Source: Dyella_B jejuensis
GTDB taxonomy: Bacteria > Pseudomonadota > Gammaproteobacteria > Xanthomonadales > Rhodanobacteraceae
Reading direction: 5' to 3'
Assembly (NCBI RefSeq): GCF_044904675.1
Contig: NZ_JADIKJ010000001.1
Coordinates: 62,001-126,000 of the forward strand
DNA length: 64,000 nucleotides
Part shown: positions 25,754-34,869 of the stretch, one piece after another
Numbering within the stretch: the stretch's first letter is position 1
Layout of the letters: each line of letters begins with the position of its first letter
Position numbers and translations under genes: made by a program
The notes under the pieces: model-generated
Database searches by the model: none
What the model was told of the DNA's origin: nothing
Seen by the model: the letters and a program-made list of their open reading frames with translations, nothing else

Positions 25754-27211
25754 TCAGGAGTTGAGCCGGTAATTCGGCGCTTCCTTGGTAATCTGGATAT
25801 CGTGCGGATGCGCTTCCGTGACGCCGGCCGAGGTCACCTTGACGAATTGCGCGTTGTTGCGCACATCGTCGATGGTCGCCGCGCCGAGATAACCCATCGA
25901 TGCCCGCAAGCCGCCGATCAGCTGGTGAATGATGTTGCGCAGCGGACCGCGATACGGCACGCGGCCTTCAATGCCTTCAGGCACCAGCTTGTCGGCGTCG
26001 GCCTCATCCTGGAAGTAGCGATCCTTGGAACCTAGCGCCATCGCGCCGAGCGATCCCATGCCGCGATAGCTCTTGTAGGAACGGCCCTGGAACAGCTCAA
26101 CCTCGCCAGGTGATTCCTCGGTACCGGCGAACATGGAGCCGAGCATCACGGTGGAGGCACCCGCGGCCAGCGCCTTGGGAATGTCGCCGGAATAGCGGAT
26201 GCCGCCATCGGCGATCAATGGGATTTCGTCCTTCAGTGCGCTGGCGACCATGTCGATGGCGGTGATCTGCGGCACGCCGACGCCAGCGACCACGCGCGTG
26301 GTGCAGATCGAGCCGGGGCCGACACCCACTTTCACCGCGTCCACGCCCGCATCGAGCAGCGCGCGCGCGGCTTCGCCGGTAACGATGTTGCCCGCAATCA
26401 CCTGCACCTGCGGATAGCGCTTCTTCACCCAGGCGGCGCGTTCGATCACGCCTTGCGAATGACCGTGCGCGGTATCGACCACGATCACGTCGACGCAGGC
26501 GTCGACCAGTGCCTCGATCCGTTGCTCGGTGTCGCCGCCTACGCCAACCGCCGCACCGACCAGCAGGCGCTCATGCGCATCCTTGGCGGCATTCGGGTTG
26601 TCGCGGGCTTTCTGGATGTCCTTGACGGTGATCAGGCCGCGCAGCTGGAACGCATCATTCACCACCAGCACTTTTTCGATGCGGTTCTTGTGCAGCAGCT
26701 GCAGCACCTCGTCCTGGCTGGCACCCTCCCTCACGGTGACCAGCTTGTCCTGGCGCGTCATGATGTTGCGCACCGGATCATCGTGCTTGCGCTCGAAGCG
26801 CAGGTCGCGGCTGGTAACGATGCCGACCAGTTGTTCGCCTTCCACCACCGGCACGCCGGAAATATTGTGCGCGCGGGTCAGCTTGAGCACATCGCGGATC
26901 GAGGTGTGCGGGCCAACGGTAATCGGGCTGCGGATGACACCGGCTTCGAACTTCTTCACCAGCCGCACTTCGGCGGCCTGCTGCTCGCCGGTCATGTTCT
27001 TGTGGATGATGCCGATGCCGCCGTTCTGCGCCATGGTGATGGCAAGCCGGGCTTCGGTCACCGTGTCCATGGCGGCGGACACGATGGGAATGTTCAGTCG
27101 AAGGTTGCGCGTGAGTCGTGTGGAAGTATCCACGTCGCGCGGCAAGACTTGGGAGTGGGCCGGGACGAGGTAAACGTCGTCGTAGGTAAGGGCCTCGGCG
27201 AGGATACGCAT
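25754..27211 (-). CDS. guaB: Inosine-5'-monophosphate dehydrogenase
   Basis: The 485-residue enzyme shows the N-terminal LTYDDVYLVPAHS, a pair of CBS domains (about 95-200), the catalytic loop GPGSICTTR with Cys303, and the flap and C-terminal region to PNYRLNS. It oxidises IMP to XMP, the first step to GMP. The start at 27211 follows a GGAGCGAG site, and a good -10 box lies about 27 bp upstream. It is followed by guaA. Confidence 0.97.
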   Translation of the reverse strand: MRILAEALTYDDVYLVPAHSQVLPRDVDTSTRLTRNLRLNIPIVSAAMDTVTEARLAITMAQNGGIGIIHKNMTGEQQAAEVRLVKKFEAGVIRSPITVGPHTSIRDVLKLTRAHNISGVPVVEGEQLVGIVTSRDLRFERKHDDPVRNIMTRQDKLVTVREGASQDEVLQLLHKNRIEKVLVVNDAFQLRGLITVKDIQKARDNPNAAKDAHERLLVGAAVGVGGDTEQRIEALVDACVDVIVVDTAHGHSQGVIERAAWVKKRYPQVQVIAGNIVTGEAARALLDAGVDAVKVGVGPGSICTTRVVAGVGVPQITAIDMVASALKDEIPLIADGGIRYSGDIPKALAAGASTVMLGSMFAGTEESPGEVELFQGRSYKSYRGMGSLGAMALGSKDRYFQDEADADKLVPEGIEGRVPYRGPLRNIIHQLIGGLRASMGYLGAATIDDVRNNAQFVKVTSAGVTEAHPHDIQITKEAPNYRLNS

Positions 27212-27237
27212 GCGAAAAGTCTCGCTCCAAAGAGGAG

Positions 27238-27243
27238 ATTATA
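27238..27243 (-). promoter_or_regulatory. Likely -10 box of the guaB promoter
   Basis: The minus strand reads TATAAT exactly, in GCGTATAATCTCC, about 27 bp before the guaB start. The -35 region is not clear. Confidence 0.5.
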
Positions 27244-27374
27244 CGCGGGAGCGGGCTTCGATGCGACCGTACTGCGGAGCAAAACGCCAAGGCGTGCATG
27301 GCATTGCCTGCCGAAGCCGCGGGTAAGTGCATGGACGTCCGTTCGCAGCATGCCCGAACTGCGTGCCGTGCCGG

Positions 27375-28226
27375 TTATTCGCGCGCCTGGGCTGCTTCCA
27401 GCGTGTTCTCCATCAGCGTCGCCACTGTCATGGGGCCGACACCGCCCGGTACCGGCGTGATCCAGCTGGCTCGTTGCGAGGCCACGGAAAAATCCACGTC
27501 GCCGACCAGGCGCCCGTCGTCCAGGCGGTTGATGCCCACATCGATCACCACGGCGCCTGGCTTGATCCATTCCCCCTTGACCAGGCCCGGCTTGCCGACC
27601 GCGACTACCAGTATATCGGCCTGTCGCACGTAGGTTTCCAGATCGCGGGTGAAGCGGTGGCAGCAGGTAGTGGTGCAACCCGCAATCAACAATTCGAGCG
27701 CCAGCGGCCGTCCGACATGATTGGACACGCCCACCACCACGGCGTGCTGGCCCCGCACCGGGCGATCGGTGTGGCCCAGCAATGTCATGACGCCTTTGGG
27801 TGTGCAAGGCCGCAGGCCGAACCGGCGCAACGCGAGCCGCCCTACGTTCACCGCCTGGAAACCATCCACGTCTTTGTTCGGATCGATGCGATCGACCAGG
27901 GCGTCCTCGTCGATATGCGCGGGCAGCGGCGATTGCACCAGAATGCCGTGCACGGCCGGATCGGTATTGAGCCGGTCGATCAACGCAAACAGTTCCGGCT
28001 GTGTGGTGGTGGACGGCAAGTCGTAGCCGAAGGACCGGAAGCCAACCTGATGACACGCTTTGCGCTTGTTGCGCACATAAACCGAGGAAGCCGCGTCATT
28101 CCCGACCAGCACGACGGCAAGGCCAGGTTCGACCTTGCCCTGCGCCCTGCGTTCGCTCACGCGCTTACCGATGCGCTCCAGCAATTCCTGCGCGATGCGT
28201 TTGCCGTCAAGGATGCGTGCGTTCAT
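27375..28226 (-). CDS. folD: Methylenetetrahydrofolate dehydrogenase / methenyltetrahydrofolate cyclohydrolase
   Basis: The 283-residue bifunctional enzyme interconverts methylene-, methenyl- and formyl-THF with NADP. Visible markers: YVRNKRKAC with the catalytic Lys, VQSPLPAHIDEDALVDRIDPNKDVDGF, VVVGVSNHVGRPLALELL and PGGVGPMTVATLMENT. The ATG at 28226 has AGGA about 6 nt upstream; an open frame runs to 28283 but adds unconserved residues. It is probably a single gene between guaB and moeB. Confidence 0.95.
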   Translation of the reverse strand: MNARILDGKRIAQELLERIGKRVSERRAQGKVEPGLAVVLVGNDAASSVYVRNKRKACHQVGFRSFGYDLPSTTTQPELFALIDRLNTDPAVHGILVQSPLPAHIDEDALVDRIDPNKDVDGFQAVNVGRLALRRFGLRPCTPKGVMTLLGHTDRPVRGQHAVVVGVSNHVGRPLALELLIAGCTTTCCHRFTRDLETYVRQADILVVAVGKPGLVKGEWIKPGAVVIDVGINRLDDGRLVGDVDFSVASQRASWITPVPGGVGPMTVATLMENTLEAAQARE

Positions 28227-28316
28227 GGGGTATCCTGGCCTTCCTGGAAGCGCATTATCCCGGCTTGTCCGCCAGCCTGCCACGACTTGTTTTAGTGCGG
28301 GGGAAAACGCGACCGG

Positions 28317-29486
28317 TCAGCCATGCACGGCACAGGCATGCTCGATATCTTCATAGCCACGGAACACGGCGGCGGATCCACACCCCGGACACGCCGGATC
28401 GCGTGGCAGCCGCGTTTCGCGAAAACGCATGCCCAGCGCGTCGAACGACAGCAGGCGTCCGACCAAGGGCTCGCCCAGATCCAGCAGCAACTTCAACGCC
28501 TCGGTCGCTTGCAGCAGACCGACGATACCGGGCAGCACGCCCAGCACCCCCGCCTCGCTGCAGTTGGGCGCGTCTTCGGCGGCGGGCGGCTCGGGGAACA
28601 GGCAACGATAACAAGGGGCATCGGCGCGACGCGGATCGAACACGCTGACCTGTCCGGTGAAGCGCTCGACCGCGCCATAAACCATGGGCATGACGAGTCG
28701 TCGCGTCGCTGCGGCAAGCAGATAGCGCGCCGGGAAGTTGTCGGCGCCATCGATAACCAGGTCGTGTCCGGCGAGAAGGCGCTCGACATTGCCGGCGTGC
28801 AAGCGTTCGTTGCGCACATTCACCTGGACCCGTGGATTGAGCGCGGCCAGCGTCATGCGCGCTGATTCGGTCTTGGCCATGCCCACGCGCGCATCGGCAT
28901 GGATAACCTGACGGTGCAGATTGGAGCGTTCAACGCGATCGTCGTCGATCAGTGTCAGCCGCCCAATCCCTGCCGCGGCCAGGTACAGCGCCGCCGGCGC
29001 ACCCAGGCCACCGGCACCAAGCAGCGCAATGCCGGATTGCTCGAGCTTGAGTTGCCCTGCTTCACCTACTTGCGGCAGTCGCAGCTGACGCGCGTAGCGG
29101 TCCGCGGCATCCGCGTCCAGACTACCCATGCTTACCGGCAGCCCTTCGCTTTTCCATCGCTCGAAACCGCCAGCCACCGAGGAGACGTTGCGATAGCCCA
29201 TACGCTGCAGGGCTTCGGCGGCAAGCAGGGAGCGGCGGCCGCTTGCACACAGCGCGAGAATGACACGGTCGCGATTTGGCTCGCTGTCTTCGATCCGCAA
29301 CTCCAGGAATCCGCGCGACAAGGCCAAGGCCCCGACTGGAATTCCCCCAGCGCGCTCGCTGTCTTCACGCACATCGAGCAGCAGGGCGCCTTGCGCCTGA
29401 AGGCCGAAGGCCTCGCCGGGGGGGATCTCCAGTACGCGCTGGCGCAGTTCGGCCAGCCAGGAATCGCGGTCAAGGGGCTTGCTCAT
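28317..29486 (-). CDS. moeB: Rhodanese-ThiF fusion: molybdopterin-synthase adenylyltransferase MoeB-like
   Basis: The 389-residue protein has an N-terminal rhodanese domain (about 10-115) with the active loop CASGRRS, then a ThiF/MoeB E1-like domain: YARQLRLPQVGEAGQ, ALLGAGGLGAPAALYLAAAG (ATP site), LIDDDRVERSNLHRQ, and two zinc pairs CYRC and CPGC. It adenylates the C-terminal Gly-Gly of MoaD- or ThiS-type sulfur carriers, and the rhodanese may supply sulfur. In the MOCS3/MoeZ type the rhodanese is at the C-terminus; here it is at the N-terminus. The target could be MoaD or another ubiquitin-like carrier. Confidence 0.88.
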   Translation of the reverse strand: MSKPLDRDSWLAELRQRVLEIPPGEAFGLQAQGALLLDVREDSERAGGIPVGALALSRGFLELRIEDSEPNRDRVILALCASGRRSLLAAEALQRMGYRNVSSVAGGFERWKSEGLPVSMGSLDADAADRYARQLRLPQVGEAGQLKLEQSGIALLGAGGLGAPAALYLAAAGIGRLTLIDDDRVERSNLHRQVIHADARVGMAKTESARMTLAALNPRVQVNVRNERLHAGNVERLLAGHDLVIDGADNFPARYLLAAATRRLVMPMVYGAVERFTGQVSVFDPRRADAPCYRCLFPEPPAAEDAPNCSEAGVLGVLPGIVGLLQATEALKLLLDLGEPLVGRLLSFDALGMRFRETRLPRDPACPGCGSAAVFRGYEDIEHACAVHG

Positions 29487-29604
29487 GCCGCACAGTGTAG
29501 CTCGCCAGGATTGATCGCTAAGTCTACGGCACTGCCCTATCCGCCCGGCGCACGCGCCGGGGCTTCGTGAAACAGCATTCGCGGGAGCGCGGTATGGCTT
29601 GTGG

Positions 29605-30999
29605 TTACTTGCGGCGCTTCATCTCGCGGATCATGCGTTGACGCTTGCGCTGCTGGGCTTCGGTCAACACATTTCTCTTGCCGGCGAAGGGATTGTCTCC
29701 ATCGCGGAATTCGATGCGGATCGGCGTGCCTTCCAGCTTGTAGCGCTGGCGGAAGAAATTTTCCAGATAGCGGCGGTAGGCAGGCGCGATGTGCTTGGTG
29801 CGGCTGCCATGGATAACGATGGTGGGTGGATTGGTGCCGCCTGGGTGGGCGAAACGCAGTTTCGGCGCATGCCCGCGCACCAGCGGCGGCTGATAGCTTT
29901 CATACGCGCGCTCCAGCGAGCGCGTGAGATCGGACGAACCGAGTTCGCGCGTGGCGGCCGTATGCGCGCGCACGATCGCGCGCATCAGCTCGCGCAGGCC
30001 CGAGCCATGCAGTGCGGAAATAAAGACCTGCTTGGCCCACGCCACGAATCCAAGCCGCCGTTCCAGCGCGCGCTGGCATTGTTCGCGCTGGTACGCATCC
30101 ATGCCATCCCATTTGTTGACGGCAATCACCAGCGCCCGGCCCTCGTCGAGCACATGGCCGATGAGGGTGAGGTCCTGGTCGGAAAGGTTTTCGCGCGCAT
30201 CGATCATCAGCACGACAACCTGCGCCACCGCCATCGATTGCAGCGTTTTGATGATGCTGAACTTCTCGAGCGCCTCTTCGACCCGCGCCTTGCGTCGCAC
30301 GCCGGCGGTATCGATAAGGGTGTAACGCTTGCCGTCGCGTTCCAGCGGCACGCGAATGGGATCCCGCGTGGTGCCGGCCACGTCGGAAACGATCAGTCGC
30401 TCCTCGCCGAGCAGTCGATTGATCAGGGTCGACTTGCCGGCATTGGGACGCCCGACGATGGCGACGCGAATTCCGTCGTCCTGTTCCGGCGCAAGCTCTT
30501 GCAGCTCTTCGGGCAGCAACGGTAACGCGGCTGCGATCAGGTCTTCCGTGCCGCGGTTATGCGCCGCGGACAACGGTACCGTGCGGGCGATGCCGAACAC
30601 GGCGAATTCCGCCATTGCGTTCTGTTCATCCAGCCCGTCGGTCTTATTGACGGCGACGATGATCGGCTTGCCACTGCGCCGCAGCTCATCGAGGATGCTT
30701 CGATCCTGCGGCAACAGACCGTCGCGCGCATCGACCACGAATACCAGCACCTGCGCTTCGTCGATGGCGAGGCGGACTTGCTGTGCGGTAAGCACATCAA
30801 GCCCTTCCTCGACACCCGACAGGCCGCCGGTATCGACGACGACGAAAGGACGTGCACCGGTGCGGCAGACACCGTAATGGCGATCGCGGGTAACCCCCGG
30901 CATATCGGCCACGAGGGCGTCGCGGCTTCGCGTCAGCGCATTGAAAAGGGTCGATTTACCGACATTGGGACGACCGACCAGGGCGATGACGGGCAGCAC
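29605..30999 (-). CDS. der: Ribosome-assembly GTPase Der (EngA)
   Basis: The 464-residue protein has two GTPase domains in tandem (GRPNVGKST near residue 8, GRPNAGKST near 187), each with NKTD or NKWD motifs, and a C-terminal KH-like domain ending in a basic tail (QQRKRQRMIREMKRRK). Der acts in 50S subunit maturation. It is 18 bp downstream of bamB, the conserved order in gammaproteobacteria. Confidence 0.97.
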   Translation of the reverse strand: MLPVIALVGRPNVGKSTLFNALTRSRDALVADMPGVTRDRHYGVCRTGARPFVVVDTGGLSGVEEGLDVLTAQQVRLAIDEAQVLVFVVDARDGLLPQDRSILDELRRSGKPIIVAVNKTDGLDEQNAMAEFAVFGIARTVPLSAAHNRGTEDLIAAALPLLPEELQELAPEQDDGIRVAIVGRPNAGKSTLINRLLGEERLIVSDVAGTTRDPIRVPLERDGKRYTLIDTAGVRRKARVEEALEKFSIIKTLQSMAVAQVVVLMIDARENLSDQDLTLIGHVLDEGRALVIAVNKWDGMDAYQREQCQRALERRLGFVAWAKQVFISALHGSGLRELMRAIVRAHTAATRELGSSDLTRSLERAYESYQPPLVRGHAPKLRFAHPGGTNPPTIVIHGSRTKHIAPAYRRYLENFFRQRYKLEGTPIRIEFRDGDNPFAGKRNVLTEAQQRKRQRMIREMKRRK

Positions 31000-31017
31000 G
31001 AATCATGATTTCCGGAA

Positions 31018-32217
31018 TTATTTCGCGCCGAGACGATAGGCAGCGAGATGACCTTGCACGTCTTCGACGTATACCAGGTCGCCCGCCACCACCGGCTGCG
31101 CACGAATCGCTTTCTTGGACAGGCGTTCGCGACCGGCAAGCGCACCGTCACCGGTCTGCAGCCAATGTACGTAGCCTTCGATGTCGCCGACCACGACGTA
31201 ATCACCCTGCACGGCAGGTGCGGTCAACCAGCGATATTTCAGCGCGTCGCTCTTCCACATGTCGGCGCCGGCGCTCTTGTCGAATGCCCACACCTGGGAA
31301 TCGATATTCGTGCCGAACAGACTGTTGCCGCTGGCGGCCAGCGAGGTGTAGGTGGAGAACGGTCGCGCCCATAACGGCCGGCCGCTGGGGCCGTCCACGG
31401 CGGTCAGGTTGCCGTGGTAGGCACCGGCATAGAGGGTGCTACCGTCCAGCAGAATGCTGCCGTCCGCATCGTTCATGCGGTCGATGTCGGTGCGCCCTTC
31501 ACCGCTGGCGAGCTTCTGCTCCCACAGTTTGTCGCCGTTGTCCAGGCGCAGCGCGATCAGCTTGCCGTCGTCGCTGCCGAAAAACACTACGCCATTGGCC
31601 ACCAGCAAGGGGCCATTGCCGCGCAGGCTGAGCAGCGGCACATTGCCCTGATCGTTCACCCAGCGCCTTTCGCCAGTATTGCTGTCCAAGCCATATACAC
31701 GGCCGTCCTGCGTGCGAACGATGGTGAGCGGACCGGCAATGGCGGGCGAATCGATCACTTCGGAAGGCAGGGTGCTGCTCCAGCGCTGGCTGCCATCCTT
31801 GACGTTGATGCCATAGACATGGCCGTCAAGGGTGCCGATGGCGAGCAGGTCGCCAGCCACCGCGGGGCCGCCGGAATAGAAGGCATCCGGGCGCTTCTTG
31901 TCGCCCCAGCCGAACCAGCCATGCGTGCGGCTCTTCTTCTCCCACAGGGTCTTGCCTGTGTTGGCGTCATAGGCGGCGATCACGCCGTCGGTGCTGGCGG
32001 CATAGAGTACGCCGCCGACCACCGTCGGCTGCATCCGCACGCCGCTCACGCCTGCGCCATGACCGACGCGCGCGGTCCAGACCTTGGTGGTCTGCACGGT
32101 CGGCTTGAAGTCCTTGGCCAGCGGCGTCGGCGGCTGGATGTTCTCTTTCTTGAAGGAATGACAGCCCGCCAGAGCCACCAGCGAACCCGTCAACACGATC
32201 AGCCAAAAACGTTTCAT
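31018..32217 (-). CDS. bamB: BamB, outer-membrane beta-barrel assembly lipoprotein
   Basis: The 399-residue precursor has a lipoprotein signal ending in LVALAGC (lipidated Cys19) and then an eight-bladed PQQ-like beta-propeller (GVIAAYDANTGKTLWE, LLAIGTLDGHVYGIN, GNLTAVDGPSGRPLWA). It supports the BamA complex from the periplasmic face of the outer membrane. Its start overlaps the yfgM stop by 4 bp (ATGA), and der follows, all in one operon. Confidence 0.95.
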   Translation of the reverse strand: MKRFWLIVLTGSLVALAGCHSFKKENIQPPTPLAKDFKPTVQTTKVWTARVGHGAGVSGVRMQPTVVGGVLYAASTDGVIAAYDANTGKTLWEKKSRTHGWFGWGDKKRPDAFYSGGPAVAGDLLAIGTLDGHVYGINVKDGSQRWSSTLPSEVIDSPAIAGPLTIVRTQDGRVYGLDSNTGERRWVNDQGNVPLLSLRGNGPLLVANGVVFFGSDDGKLIALRLDNGDKLWEQKLASGEGRTDIDRMNDADGSILLDGSTLYAGAYHGNLTAVDGPSGRPLWARPFSTYTSLAASGNSLFGTNIDSQVWAFDKSAGADMWKSDALKYRWLTAPAVQGDYVVVGDIEGYVHWLQTGDGALAGRERLSKKAIRAQPVVAGDLVYVEDVQGHLAAYRLGAK

Positions 32218-32864
32218 GCACCCTGCTTCCCGGCCGCGGCCAGATCGTCGATTTTCATTTGCACTTCGTTGTCCTGCTGCACATGCGGCCCCATTGCCTT
32301 CACGGCAGCCTGGTAGGCCTTGAGGGCATCGTCGCGCCGTCCAAGCTTGACCAGCGCATCGCCGCGTAGTTCCTGGCTCTCGATGGCGTAACTGTTGGCG
32401 GGCATGCGATCGAGCACGCTCAGTGCATCCTGCGCATTGCCCTTGGCCAACTGCACATGCGCCATGCGCAGCTCCACCAGCGCCTTCAATGCTGGATCGG
32501 TCGCATGTTGCTCGGCCCAGGTGAGCGATTCAATCGCCTTGTCCAACTGCTTGTCTTCCACCTGCCGGCGCGCGCGATCGCTGACTGCGAACATCGCATA
32601 AGGCGTATCGGCAAAATTGTTCATCAGCTGCTGGGTAAGTACGTCGATGGCGTTGCTATTGCCGCTGTCGAGCACCGACTGCAATTGCTGGTAGAGGCCA
32701 GATGCCTCGGTCTGATGCGCAACCCGATGATTGCGCCACTGCTGGTAGCCGAATATGGCAATCAGGCCGATGACGACGCCTACGACGATCGACAGGCCGT
32801 TCTGCCGCAGCCACTTTTGTACACGTTCGCTTTGTTCGTAGTCGTCGTAAGCATCAAATGCCAT
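32214..32864 (-). CDS. yfgM: YfgM-like tetratricopeptide inner-membrane protein
   Basis: The 216-residue protein has a short cytosolic N-terminus (MAFDAYDDYEQSERVQKWLRQN), one membrane helix (about 24-42) and a periplasmic TPR-like domain. YfgM works at the SecYEG exit and with periplasmic chaperones in Escherichia coli. The ATG at 32864 has GGTGA 4 nt upstream; the frame is open to 33254 but would run through the rodZ tail. It overlaps bamB by 4 bp. Confidence 0.9.
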   Translation of the reverse strand: MAFDAYDDYEQSERVQKWLRQNGLSIVVGVVIGLIAIFGYQQWRNHRVAHQTEASGLYQQLQSVLDSGNSNAIDVLTQQLMNNFADTPYAMFAVSDRARRQVEDKQLDKAIESLTWAEQHATDPALKALVELRMAHVQLAKGNAQDALSVLDRMPANSYAIESQELRGDALVKLGRRDDALKAYQAAVKAMGPHVQQDNEVQMKIDDLAAAGKQGA

Positions 32865-33019
32865 GCAATCACCGTATCGCAGGAGGCGCGCCACAAGAGG
32901 CGCCAGAAGAGAGATTCTCGGCTGCCGTGCCCAGCGGGCACGAGCATCGCCCACCTTGGGGTGGACAATGCGCAAGCATAACCGATCAAAGGATGCCGAG
33001 GGGCCGAAGCCAAGCCGGC

Positions 33020-34069
33020 TTAGGCGCCTGCTGGTGCTGCCTTGCCATTCTGGATGTCGACGCGGAAATGGGCCACGTTGGCGTGCCGGTACGGATCGAG
33101 CGCCAGCGGCTGGCCATCGACATGGACTTGCGCTCCGGCTGCGTTGCCGATGCGCACTTCCAGTGCCTGATCGCTGCGATAGGTCTTGCTGGTGCCGGCT
33201 GGCAACAGGCCATATTCCAGGCGCGAGCCATCCTTGCCGATCACTTCGACCCAACTGCTGTTGGCCAGATCAAGCGTGACACTGTGCGATCCGCTGCCGG
33301 TGGCAGCCGGAGCCGCCCCGCCTGCCGTCGGCGCGATGGAAGCGTCACTGTCGAGGCTGGGTACCGGGACCATCGAGGCCAAGAGCGGCTGCTCGGACGC
33401 ATTGCGCGCACCCACGGATGACGCTGACGCCGGCGGCGATGCCGAGGGAGCTGCCTGGGCCAGCGCCGCGCTGCCGACCGGCGCATTCGACACGCTGCCG
33501 GCCGAAGCCGGCAGCGTCGAGGGTGGCGCATCCTGCTGCGCCACAGGCGCGGCATCGAGTGGCGCAAGGTGGCTCATGTCGCGGGTAAGCGTGCCGCGCA
33601 TGCCCAGCCATACGGTGGGCACGGCAATCACCAGCGTCAATATCACGTAAGTAGCTGCGGTAGCGTAGCGATCAAGCAGGTAACGAGAATGCGACACGCC
33701 ACCGGTGGCCACCAACGGCGGCTCGCTTGGCTTGAGCCGCGCGACGGCAGCTTCAGCATCGGCGTCATCGATGCCCAGATACTGCGCATACTTGCGGATA
33801 TAGCCACCGAGATAAACCTGGTAATCAATGCCGTCGAAGTCGTTGCTTTCCAGCTGACGCAGTACGCGCACAGGCAGGCGCAAGGCATGACCACAGGCTT
33901 CGAGATCCAGTCCCCGCGCTTCGCGCACGGCGCGCAGGCGCGAGCCAAAACCAGGAGCCTCGTTGAAGCGGAACTCGGCAGCGCTCTTATCCATGTTCGC
34001 TGCGGTCGCGGCGGTTGCGTCGGAGGTGGACTCCTCCTGCCCTGCCGGATTGGACTGCTCGGAAATCAT
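33020..34069 (-). CDS. rodZ: RodZ-like helix-turn-helix membrane protein (cell shape)
   Basis: The 349-residue protein has an N-terminal Xre-type HTH (GSRLRAVREARGLDLEACGHALRLP..., about 40-110), one membrane helix (YVILTLVIAVPTVWLGM, about 140), a Ser/Ala/Pro-rich periplasmic linker and a C-terminal DUF4115 domain (LDLANSSWVEVIGKDGSRLEYGL). RodZ links MreB to the wall-elongation machinery. It overlaps pilW by 4 bp. In the usual gene order ispG and hisS come next, but here only 155 bp separates it from yfgM. Confidence 0.9.
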   Translation of the reverse strand: MISEQSNPAGQEESTSDATAATAANMDKSAAEFRFNEAPGFGSRLRAVREARGLDLEACGHALRLPVRVLRQLESNDFDGIDYQVYLGGYIRKYAQYLGIDDADAEAAVARLKPSEPPLVATGGVSHSRYLLDRYATAATYVILTLVIAVPTVWLGMRGTLTRDMSHLAPLDAAPVAQQDAPPSTLPASAGSVSNAPVGSAALAQAAPSASPPASASSVGARNASEQPLLASMVPVPSLDSDASIAPTAGGAAPAATGSGSHSVTLDLANSSWVEVIGKDGSRLEYGLLPAGTSKTYRSDQALEVRIGNAAGAQVHVDGQPLALDPYRHANVAHFRVDIQNGKAAPAGA

Positions 34070-34869
34070 GGGCGTACGGTTTGATTGATGGCTTGTGCCT
34101 GTTCCGAATCCGGGAACTGGCTGGTTAGCCGTTTGCTGTAGTTCTGGGCCGCGTCCGTGTTGCCCAGGTGAGATTCGATTTCATAGCCAAGCTTGAGCGA
34201 ATCGGGGTTGGTCTGGCCCAACGCATCGAAACGCTGCAGGAAAGCACTGGCGTGGAAATAGTCGTGATTGAGATAGAGCACGTTGGTCAGCTGCAACAGC
34301 GCGTCTGCGTCATTGGGGTTGCGCTGCACGGCTTGCCGGAAACTGGCTTCGGCGCCGACGCGGTCATTGAGCCGCAACTGGCATACGCCTTGATTGGTCA
34401 ATGCCACCGCCGGTGTCTGGTAAAAGGGATCGGCGACGGCCTTGGCGAAATAAGGCAGGGATTCCTGTGCCTTGCCTTCATGGCACAGGAACTGTCCCAG
34501 GTTGTTATTGGTGTCGCCCTTGTCCGGTTGCAGCTCGACCGCCCGGCGATAATGAATTTCCGCATTGGGCAGGTCATTGATGCGCTCGTAGATGTAAGCC
34601 ATCACTGTCTGCGCGGGGACGAAGGCCGGGTCGTCGGCAACGGCGATCTTCACCTTTTCCAGCGCGCCCTGCAGATTGCCGATCTCAATGTAATGCTGGG
34701 CCAGGCGCGTGTGCACGTCCGCCGCGCTCTGGGCTTTCTGTGCCTTGGTCTGCTCGGGCAGGGTGGGATCGGAAGGCGGTGGCGGAATCGTCAATGAGCG
34801 ATGGCATCCGGCCAACAGGACCAGCCCGCATACGCCCAACAGAACGCGATCACGCCGCATGGGCTGCAT
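34066..34869 (-). CDS. pilW: PilW (PilF) type IV pilus biogenesis/stability lipoprotein
   Basis: The 267-residue lipoprotein has a signal ending in LVLLAGC (Cys22) and six or so TPR repeats (ARLAQHYIEIGNLQGALEKVKIAVADDP and so on). It is the pilotin that helps assemble the PilQ secretin. Its start overlaps rlmN by 20 bp and its end overlaps rodZ by 4 bp, so the genes are translationally coupled. Confidence 0.92.
   Translation of the reverse strand: MQPMRRDRVLLGVCGLVLLAGCHRSLTIPPPPSDPTLPEQTKAQKAQSAADVHTRLAQHYIEIGNLQGALEKVKIAVADDPAFVPAQTVMAYIYERINDLPNAEIHYRRAVELQPDKGDTNNNLGQFLCHEGKAQESLPYFAKAVADPFYQTPAVALTNQGVCQLRLNDRVGAEASFRQAVQRNPNDADALLQLTNVLYLNHDYFHASAFLQRFDALGQTNPDSLKLGYEIESHLGNTDAAQNYSKRLTSQFPDSEQAQAINQTVRP

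Noticed and set aside
27094..28056. A 320-codon minus-strand frame overlapping folD and guaB
   Set aside because: It is out of frame with folD and runs into the guaB start; both real genes have complete signatures.
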